NCBI GenBank assembly: GCA_904063045.1
Contig: CAJFCJ010000118.1
Location: forward strand, 36,723 to 100,722
Reading direction: 5' to 3'
From: Dimorphilus gyrociliatus
Lineage: Eukaryota > Annelida > Polychaeta > Dinophilidae
Length of the DNA: 64,000 nucleotides
The position numbers and the translations under genes are program-made. Shown piece after piece: positions 56,676-64,000 of this stretch (its first letter is position 1; every line of letters starts with the position of its first letter). Under the pieces are notes generated by a model. The model saw only the letters and a program-made list of their open reading frames with translations, ran no database searches and was not told where the DNA came from.

Positions 56676-59011
56676 TTACTTAGTTTAATCTTAAAATTGT
56701 ATTTTTGAATCTGTTGAAGAATGGTCTCCAATGCTTCCCAATGTTGGTCCAGCGACTTGGTAAATATTATTATGTCATCAAGGTAGTTTAGGCACAAATG
56801 CTTTACATCCTTTAGCACAAATGAATTCATTACATAACTAAAATGAGGAGGGGCATTCATTAATCCAAAAGGCATCTTAATAAATTCAAACAAGCCAAAA
56901 GGTGTAATAAATGCTGTTTTAGACCTATCTTCTTTCTTGATGTTAATGTGGTGGTATGCACTTGTCAAATCCATTGTAGAAAAGAATTTATTTCCTCCTC
57001 CCAAATGGTCAAAAAGATCATCTTGATTTGGCAGTGGATACTTGTTTTTAACTGTCATTTTGTTTAGTTTTCTATAATCTACACACATTTGTAGACTACC
57101 TTCCTTCTTTCTTACGAAAACAATTGGTGAAGCCCAATTGCTCTTGCTTGGTTGAATAACTTTGCTTTTTACCAATTCAGCTATCTGTTGCTTACATTCT
57201 TCCTGTTTTTGAGGAGGCATTCTATATGGCCTTTGTCTATATGTTGTTGAACCTGGTTCAAGAGTTATTTCCAAGGGTGGTACCTCTGGATTGCCAATAT
57301 CAAATCTGTCTTCTGCAATAGTTTCTTTATATTTCACCAAAATTTGGGTAACTTTGTCCTTTATCTCGGGATTTTCTTGTTCAATTGTTGTCTGAAGGGT
57401 ATGTATTTGACTCTCATTCTTTTTCATAATAAGAGGAACTGGGTAAAATCCTTTGAAAGATAAGTGTTGTGTTCCAACAGGGTAATTCTTTTCTGTACCT
57501 GGCTGGAGTATAATCTGTCTCTTGCCAAAGTCAAGGGTAGCTCCATTTTGTTGTAGAAAGTCACACCCAATAATACATTGTTGTGTAATGATTTTGTTGA
57601 TCAGAAAGCATTGTTTAATAATCTTTCCATTAAAATAAAGTCTGAGAATGATTTCTCCACATATCTTGATGCTATTTCCTGAAGCATCTCTAGCATTTTT
57701 CACAGTTTGTTCTGGGAAGGATGCTTTTCCTTGAACTTGTCTTAATACCTTTTTTGAAATGAAAGATCTATCACTACCAGAGTCTATCAAGGCATCAAAC
57801 TTAAAACCAGTATTAGTTTCAAATTGTCCAATAAATGTTGAAGCATTTCGCTCAGATTGTTTGCTTTGTAACAGCTGACAAGTGGATTTGTCACTATCTG
57901 AAAAACAGAGAATATCTTGAACTTTGTCGCTTTCTGACATGCTTTCATTGTCTAATGTTTCTAATTTTTGTAGCTTAGGTTCCTCTTTCAGTATCGTCTT
58001 TGCTGGTTGATTTTTCTTATAATACCTATTTGTTGTAGTTGGTGCATACTTTTGGACTTTTTGGCTTGAAAACTTTTCTTTAGTACCATTTTTGTTGTCA
58101 GGTACATGCTTTCTATTCCAAAAATTTGGGGTTTCTGTAGAAGCATCTTTTCTGATTACCTGGGTCTTTTTGGTCTCTTTTCTTTGTTGAGTTTCCAATT
58201 TTGACACCATTGTGATCAGTTTTCTTTGAGTTAGTTTTAATGAAGTTTCTGCTTGCTTAGCAGCCTCATATAGTTCTCCCAATGTTTGACATTTAGGATG
58301 TAAGGTGTACACTAAATGTAGAATATCCTGTTGTAATCCTCTTTGTAAAACTTCCATCAGTTTTATTTCTTTCATAGTTGCAAGCAATTGTGGTTCCATT
58401 GGTCTAGGTGGAGAAAACCTCTTTATCAATTTCTTTGCTCTATTAACAAACTGAACCACACTTTCGCCATTCATTTGCTTTAAGTTAAGCAATTTCTCTT
58501 GATACTCCAAAGGATCCAGATCAAATTCGTCATGGAGGGCTTTCCATATTTCCTCCACAGTAGGCTCTCCATCCAGAGCCAACACCAAATCCTTTGCAGG
58601 ACCAGTTAAATAATCTAAAAGATTTGCTTTCACAACATCTTCTCCTATCCAACCATAAGCATAACATGCCTGATTAAAGTCTTTTTTGAATTTTGAACAC
58701 TCCTTGCTTCCATCATACAACTTGAGAATAGTTCTTTGAGGGCGGTCCCAAGCAGCCCTTAATGCTTGAATTACTGTTGTGATATCAACATTTGGGTTCT
58801 GAGCTGGGTGATGTGTTCCATCTCCATGATCTGTTGGAATTGTGATTCGATTTCTTTTCATTTCACTCACCAATCTATCATAGTCTTCAATTAGTCTTTG
58901 TTGCCTTTCTGACATTCCTGCTGGCTGAATTGTAATTGTTGGAGTTGCTGGGGTTGAAGGGTTACAGTCTGTAACTGCCCCAGTGGCATTTCCAATTCCT
59001 CCTTCTGCCAT
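56528..59011 (-). CDS. Gypsy C Gag-protease-RT
   Basis: Read from the Met at 59011, 827 residues. Gag part: YGWIGEDVVKANLLDYLTGP and LNLKQMNGESVVQFVNRAKK, a Ty3/Gypsy capsid pattern, then a basic region without a CCHC knuckle. Protease FDALIDSGSDRSFIS at about 57790-57745. RT: VDYRKLNKMTVKNKYPLP, FFSTMDLTSAYHHI, FGLFEFIKMPFGLMNAPP, catalytic box NYLDDIIIF. Gag and Pol share one frame. After FLGH the frame is lost. The N-terminal PTITIQP resembles the short peptide in family A LTRs. Confidence 0.88.
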   Translation of the reverse strand: MAEGGIGNATGAVTDCNPSTPATPTITIQPAGMSERQQRLIEDYDRLVSEMKRNRITIPTDHGDGTHHPAQNPNVDITTVIQALRAAWDRPQRTILKLYDGSKECSKFKKDFNQACYAYGWIGEDVVKANLLDYLTGPAKDLVLALDGEPTVEEIWKALHDEFDLDPLEYQEKLLNLKQMNGESVVQFVNRAKKLIKRFSPPRPMEPQLLATMKEIKLMEVLQRGLQQDILHLVYTLHPKCQTLGELYEAAKQAETSLKLTQRKLITMVSKLETQQRKETKKTQVIRKDASTETPNFWNRKHVPDNKNGTKEKFSSQKVQKYAPTTTNRYYKKNQPAKTILKEEPKLQKLETLDNESMSESDKVQDILCFSDSDKSTCQLLQSKQSERNASTFIGQFETNTGFKFDALIDSGSDRSFISKKVLRQVQGKASFPEQTVKNARDASGNSIKICGEIILRLYFNGKIIKQCFLINKIITQQCIIGCDFLQQNGATLDFGKRQIILQPGTEKNYPVGTQHLSFKGFYPVPLIMKKNESQIHTLQTTIEQENPEIKDKVTQILVKYKETIAEDRFDIGNPEVPPLEITLEPGSTTYRQRPYRMPPQKQEECKQQIAELVKSKVIQPSKSNWASPIVFVRKKEGSLQMCVDYRKLNKMTVKNKYPLPNQDDLFDHLGGGNKFFSTMDLTSAYHHINIKKEDRSKTAFITPFGLFEFIKMPFGLMNAPPHFSYVMNSFVLKDVKHLCLNYLDDIIIFTKSLDQHWEALETILQQIQKYNFKIKLSKCVFLKEQVQFLGHIVQNKKFYQKRGLKQISPRQINYIIYSHQCLQIHY

Positions 59012-59050
59012 ATTTACTTTCTCAAAACTTTTGAATAAACCAAAAGAATA

Positions 59051-59067
59051 TCCTGTCGACTGCACCA
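59051..59067 (-). other. Gypsy C primer-binding site (tRNA-Ser-like)
   Basis: TGGTGCAGTCGACAGGA on the element strand, 4 nt from the LTR end; one base different from the Gypsy B site at 35976-35992. Confidence 0.7.
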
Positions 59068-59071
59068 AATT

Positions 59072-59706
59072 TGTACTGCTCTTGCTGGCAAAATCTATGC
59101 GTTTGCAAGTTATAACAATACTGGTTCTACTCGAACCTTTAAACAAATGTTTAAATTAAAACGGTTTATTCGCAATAATAATACTTAAGCAAGTAACAAT
59201 ATGAGAGTTCGATAGCAGAGTAGATAGTTTGTAATAGCAGGTTGCCAAATTACCAAACTGTCTTCCAATGTTGAGGAGTAGATGGATGGTTCCAGTGGAG
59301 GTTGTTTCCAGATGATTTTCCCAGGTCCTTGGGTCCAGATGGAAGCTGCATGCCAAATGAGAATAATGAGGATTTATATACTTTGAGGTTTGTCTCTGAC
59401 ATCCAATCATCACTTTACAGTTGCCGAAATGTGTAGTTCATATTTATCTTTAGTAACAGGATGTTACAAGGTTCAACATTTAGGAAAGTTAATTGAATTA
59501 TAACTAGGCCACACCCTAGGCAAGTTAATTAAATTATAACTTGGCCAAACCTTTATTGGTAATTAAAGATGAGCCTTCAAGCTGACTAATCAGACTTATG
59601 TTTGGCCAATGTTATAGCATTTTCTTGAGTAGGTTTTAAGATGTACATGTATATGTTGCATAAAATAATAGAGTTCAAGCATGTAAAATATAACCAAAGT
59701 TGTACA
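59072..59706 (-). repeat. Gypsy C 5' LTR (635 bp)
   Basis: TGTACAACTTTGG ... GCAGTACA on the element strand. Same length as the solo LTR at 38532-39166, so that copy comes from this family. Confidence 0.93.
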
Positions 59707-60458
59707 CTAGCATTAATATTACAATTTATTAATCCATAAATTTATGATTTTGAACTAAAACTAGTTCAATTAATTATCAATTATGCTTAAATTCTAAGTT
59801 TAGATTATATTCACTATTCAACAGTATTGTATACATAATACTGTTCTTTTTAACATGCATTAATCAGATATACTTCCTCCTTATATGCTGATGCTAAATT
59901 TACTAACTCAATCAATTGAATTTCATTATTAAGGTAGAATATAAAAATGGTCAAATATACAATCTACATGTTTTCTTGATTGTTGGACTTGTCCTACTAA
60001 AATTGTTACATCTTATGCAACTCTCCAACCTTCGAAATTCAACTATTATTTAGAAGAGGAAAACAATAAAAACATGACCATATTTAGAACTTTTCTTTGT
60101 CTTCAAATGTTACTTTTGTTTTTGTGAACATTGAAATTTGTGAACTATCAACCCTTAAAAGAGTATATAAACCCTACGAAATTAACAGTTGATAGTTCAG
60201 TTTTCTAACCATCAGCTAGTTGTTTAAACTAGCTTGTTTAGAACTAAAAGCTCATTTTACTCAATACATATTCTTTGGACGAAATACTGGTGTTTTGTTA
60301 ATCAATTTCTACCGAAATTGCCTTTGTTAGACTATTTGTGGACAAACTTTAAAGGTTCTATTTGGACCAGTACTTTGGCAAGTTGGTAAATGATTGGAAA
60401 GGACGATTACAGTTGTGACGAACCAGAAATTCCTACAATTACAATACAACAACGTACA
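59707..60458 (+). mobile_element. Family A LTR (about 750 bp)
   Basis: Same sequence as 425-1160 with few differences and an extra gtgaacattgaaatt segment near 60125. Ends CAACGTACA. It directly abuts the Gypsy C LTR, so its first bases may be lost. TATA box (gtatataaaccc) near 60164. Confidence 0.85.
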
Positions 60459-60765
60459 CAATGAGATTTTAAATAGTATGCTCTCCTAAAATATCAATAT
60501 GAAAAACAAACTTGCAAACTGGACTACCAGTGACTTGATGTAGTTTGAGAATTATTGAGTTGGGTTCATAAGAATTGGCTTTTACTAAGGCATTTACAGT
60601 AAATGGTGTTGAGTGTCCTTAGTCAACTAACATTTGAAATTGTTACATTACATTTTTATATAAAAAGTAAAACAAAATAAAACTACTTAGAAAGAATAGT
60701 TGACTGACAACTAAGACTCATCAATTCATTTTGGCCAGAGTCTTGTCCGGTTTCATGTTCCACCA
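60459..60765. other. Spacer between LTR A and element D
   Basis: No coding or repeat signal seen. Element D begins abruptly after it, so the gag and LTR of D are missing. Confidence 0.5.
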
Positions 60766-62985
60766 ATGGCAATTGAATTATTGGAAGATATAAAGCCTTT
60801 CAAACAAAGACCATACAGATTGCCACCCAACAAACAGCAGGAATGCAGGGATCAATTAAATGGATTATTGGAAAATGGTCTAATTAGAGCAAGCAAAAGC
60901 CAATGGGCTTCACCCATTGTTTTTGTGAAAAAGAAAGAAGGAACATTAAGAATGTGTGTGGATTACAGAAAACTTAACAAGCAATCAAAAAAGAATTGTT
61001 ATCCAATCCCACATCAGGAAGATTTATTTGATAAGCTTGGAGGAGGCCACAAATATTTTTCTATATTGGATTTAACAAGTGCATTTCATCATATTCCAAT
61101 TAAAGAAGAAGATAAGGAGAAAACTGCTTTTATTACACCATTTGGTTTATTTGAATTCAACAGCATGCCATTTGGTTTGGCTAATGCACCTTCACACTTC
61201 AGCTATATCATGGCAATTTTGTTATTAATGGATTGGAAAACTTCTGCATTAATTATATGGATGATATTATAGTTTTTACCAAAACATTGGAAGAACACTT
61301 TGTAGCTCTACAGAAACTTATGTAAAGAATCAAGGAAAAAGACTTCAGAATTAAACTGAGCAAATGTGCATTCTTACAAGAATCAGTTCAATTCCTTGGT
61401 CATAGAATTACACAGAATGGTATTGAAACTGATCCTGAAAAGATTCAGAAAATAAAAGATGCCAAATTACCTATGTTTGCAAATACTCTGTTGAGTTTTG
61501 TGGCATTTTGTGGTTATTATAGAAGATTTGTTAAAGATTTTGCAAAAATCACAAAACCTTTGAGAGAATTATTAAAAGTACACCAAAAGACAGAAAAACT
61601 GAAATGGACAAAAAAAGCAGAGGAAGCTTATGAAACACTAGGGAATGCAATGACAGAGCCCCCAATCCTTCAACTGCCAGACTTTACTAAATCATTCTAT
61701 TTAACAACAGATGCTTCTAATTATGCAGTTGGTGCAGTTCTAGAACAAGAATGGGAAGAAGATGGAAAGAAAATAAGAAAACCAATTTCTTTTGCTTCCA
61801 AGCTCCTAATCAATACACAACTAAGATATGCAGCTTATCAAAAAGAGGCTTTTGCAGTATATTGGGCAGTACAAAAATTCTCCCATTATCTACAGTATAA
61901 GAAATTTTTTCTCTACACTGATCACCAAAATTTGGTACAAACATTTGTACAAAACAAACTGAATACAAGTACTGTTAAATGGGTGATGGCACTTATGGAT
62001 ATGGATTTTGAAATAATATACATACCAGGAAGAACTAATAGAGCAGACTGGATATCAAGAATTGGTGAAACTGATGAAGTAATTGATTTTCGTAATTTAC
62101 TTAAGGAAAGATTAAATGAAGAAAAACAAAAATGGCAATACAGTTCCCCAATTAGCAGAAAGAAAGGATATGCTTAAATGCTTTTATATTGATACAGAGG
62201 ACTTAGAAGAATTAGATGATTGTTTAGATGACAATCTAGACAATGATTATGATGAAGACATAACTGAAATCCAAGCCCAGATTATGAAACTAAAAATCAC
62301 ACCAGTTGAAATAAACTTCTATAGAGAACAAGTATTAGATACTCCACTAATGTTAGTTGTAGACAAATTGGAAGGAGAAAACATTGATAATAGGTCTTTG
62401 AATGAATATGGAAACTTTATTGAATCTATGTTTGTAAAAGAAGACCTTGTATGGTATCTAAATGGCTGTCAACCACTACTTGTAATTCCACTATCAACTC
62501 TAACCAACTTACTTGGACAAATTCATCAACATCAACTATTTGAGCACTATGGTGTAGACATAACAATTCACACTTTGGAGCAAGCTTTCTGGCACCCCAA
62601 GCTAAAGAAAACAATTAAAGATCACATAAAGAGTTGTGAATTTTGTGAGCAATTAAGAGCACCAGGCAACAAACATCTGTTGGTTGAAACACCTCACCCA
62701 ACTTTACCAATGCAAAGAATAGCTATGGACATAATGGGACCTCTGACTGGACATGATTCTTACAAGTATATACTTGTCATTATAGACCACATGTCCAGAT
62801 TTACCAACATATTCCCTCTAAAAACTCAAACAGCTGAGGAGATTTCTCAACATTTGTTTTTCAACTATTTCACAATATTTGGTATCCCAGAAGACATTCT
62901 CACTGATCAAGGAAGGAATTTTCTTGGGGAAATCTTTACAGAAATGGTGACATCAATGGGAATACAAAAAATTAAAACAACATAA
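60766..62985 (+). pseudogene. Ty3/Gypsy element D pol, truncated at both ends
   Basis: RT (VDYRKLNKQSKKNCYPIP, SILDLTSAFHHI, FGLFEFNSMPFGLANAP) breaks by a one-base shift near 61213; the YMDD box follows in the new frame, then a TAA at 61323-61325. From about 61473 the connection/RNase H section is open (TTDASNYAVGAVLEQ, LYTDHQNL, NRADWISRI). After another frame change (62116-62177) come the linker, the integrase HHCC finger (HQHQLFEHYG ... CEFCEQL) and core start with the first two catalytic Asp (AMDIMGPL, LTDQGRNF). The third acidic residue and everything after is missing. Sequence is closest to element B. Confidence 0.88.
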
Positions 62986-62990
62986 TATGA

Positions 62991-64000
62991 ATTAATATCT
63001 TTTTCTACTGCCTACCCAAAATCTGTAATAGGATATTGATTTTATTCCAAATAATCATAGTAAGCAAGTAGAAATATCAGAAAAATTTAAACAAAGAAAA
63101 TATTGAATTTTTAGCCCTTAAAATTATTACAGTAGTGAAAAACCTACCTATAGTGTTCACTTAGAAATATCAGCATAATAATATTTAGACTTTAGATATT
63201 ATAGAACTTTAGAAAGCCTCATATTTTGTAGCAATTTTAATGGTGGAAGATTAGAAAGACATTTATTTAGTACAATTTTAGTCTAGAACTTTAAAAAGGC
63301 TCTTATTTCATAGGAAACATATTCTTTGACAAAAACAGATGTTGCATGATGGAATTAACAATGGCACAAACAATATTGAAAAAATGCATGTTAAACTAAC
63401 CCAACCCTAGTTTACAGACAAAGATATTAGGTTTTTCAACTCTTGTTTATTGTTATTATTTGAATCCAGTTGTAACACTTGCTTTTTTATTGCATATTTT
63501 TGGTTTTTTCTCACATTTTTATATAAAATTTCTATTCAGAGTTGTTTTTTTTTTACCTAGAAAATATGTAGATTTATTTTCAAGTATTTAAACTACATTT
63601 TAGATAGAATTAGATTATGATTAATAACATTGGACACTTGTTGAGAGGAGATTGATAAAAAGCTTTCAAAATATACAAAGAGATTATATATTGTGAATCA
63701 TTGATTTTTAGTTATTCAATATCAGCAAACATTTTTTGAATAAAATTGATTTGGTATTATCAAAAATAAATTAATATCTTTTTCTACTGCCTACCCAAAA
63801 TCTGTAATAGGATATTGATTTTATTCCAAATAATCATAGTAAGCAAGTAGGAATACCAGAAAAATTTAAACAAAGAAAATATTGAATTTTTAGCCCTTAA
63901 AAATATTACAGTAGTGAAAAACCTACCTATAGTGTTCACTTAGAAATATCAGCATAATAATATTTAGACTTTAGATATTATAGAACTTTAGAAAGCCTCA
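62991..64000. repeat. Tandem duplication with 779-bp period
   Basis: 62991-63220 is repeated at 63770-64000 (attaatatctttttctactg ...) with only a few base differences; the second copy runs off the window. The unit contains LTR-like sequence with ctttagaaag repeats of about 35 bp (63180-63410) shared with 18790-19020 and 39247-39545. It could be two LTRs of one small element or a simple tandem duplication. Confidence 0.8.

Larger units (their letters stand above)
54990..59706 (-). mobile_element. Ty3/Gypsy element C, integrase-deleted
   Basis: Minus-strand element: 5' LTR 59072-59706, primer-binding site 59051-59067, Gag-Pol from 59011, RT/RNase H to 55626, integrase C-terminal domain 55553-55106, and a 116-bp piece of the 3' LTR (54990-55105). 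The integrase zinc finger and catalytic core are missing. Confidence 0.9.

Noticed and set aside
1-64000. CRISPR arrays, bacterial operons, tRNA or rRNA genes
   Set aside because: No regularly spaced repeats, no rRNA-like stretches and no tRNA cloverleaf found; the only tRNA-like pieces are retroelement primer sites.

Overview
This is an AT-rich segment of an animal genome, not a bacterial or viral one. Coding regions are split by many short GT-AG introns (about 50-450 nt), the families are metazoan (DEG/ENaC channel, LDLa/LRR/SRCR receptors, PAN/apple, Calx-beta, inter-alpha-trypsin-inhibitor C-terminal domain, SAMHD1-like HD protein), and about a third of the window is LTR retrotransposon, mariner/Tc1 and MITE debris. 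I cannot name the species. Receptors of the LDLa-LRR-7TM (GRL101/relaxin-receptor-like) type suggest an invertebrate. All splice models below were built by hand from GT-AG sites and reading-frame phase; no transcript evidence was available.

Layout. 0-3 kb: retroelement debris, including the 3' end of an LTR element, and a Tc1-like transposase relic. 3.0-6.2 kb (+): a four-exon DEG/ENaC channel with a roughly 500-residue insertion in its extracellular part. 7.1-8.3 kb (-): a secreted Calx-beta plus ITIH C-terminal-domain protein. 8.6-11.8 kb: repeats. 11.9-13.9 kb (+): a SAMHD1-like protein whose catalytic His-Asp pair is replaced by Arg-Asn. 16.0-16.3 kb (-): a 70-residue secreted, cysteine-containing peptide precursor, next to a near-perfect 55-nt palindrome and a mariner relic split by a MITE. 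17.7-18.5 kb (-): a small PAN/apple-like secreted protein.

20.8-51.3 kb holds the most interesting content, a family of very large chimeric receptors. Two complete members on the + strand (1,614 and 1,544 residues, 19 exons each) run signal peptide, SRCR-type modules, a C-type-lectin-like cysteine region, six LDLa modules, leucine-rich repeats, a class A 7TM domain, and a conserved cytoplasmic tail that resembles a degenerate protein-kinase C-lobe. A third member on the - strand has lost its N-terminal exons; its reading frame now opens inside a retrotransposon LTR. A fourth copy is a 5'-only pseudogene carrying two solo LTRs with perfect target-site duplications. Exon lengths of 163 and 44 nt are identical in the three 7TM copies, which validates the models. 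Between these lie an EGF/cadherin-like membrane-protein pseudogene, a 698-N gap, an intronless 317-residue class A GPCR and a Ty3/Gypsy element.

51.2-64 kb is mainly nested Ty3/Gypsy and env-bearing elements. One lacks the integrase core, and one env-like region contains a 183-bp segment identical to the gag of the neighbouring element. The right edge is a tandem duplication with 779-bp period.

Functionally, the single-copy genes look like independent membrane and secreted proteins. The receptor family reads as a multi-ligand surface receptor set (SRCR, lectin-like, LDLa and LRR ectodomain on a GPCR) being duplicated and broken by mobile elements.
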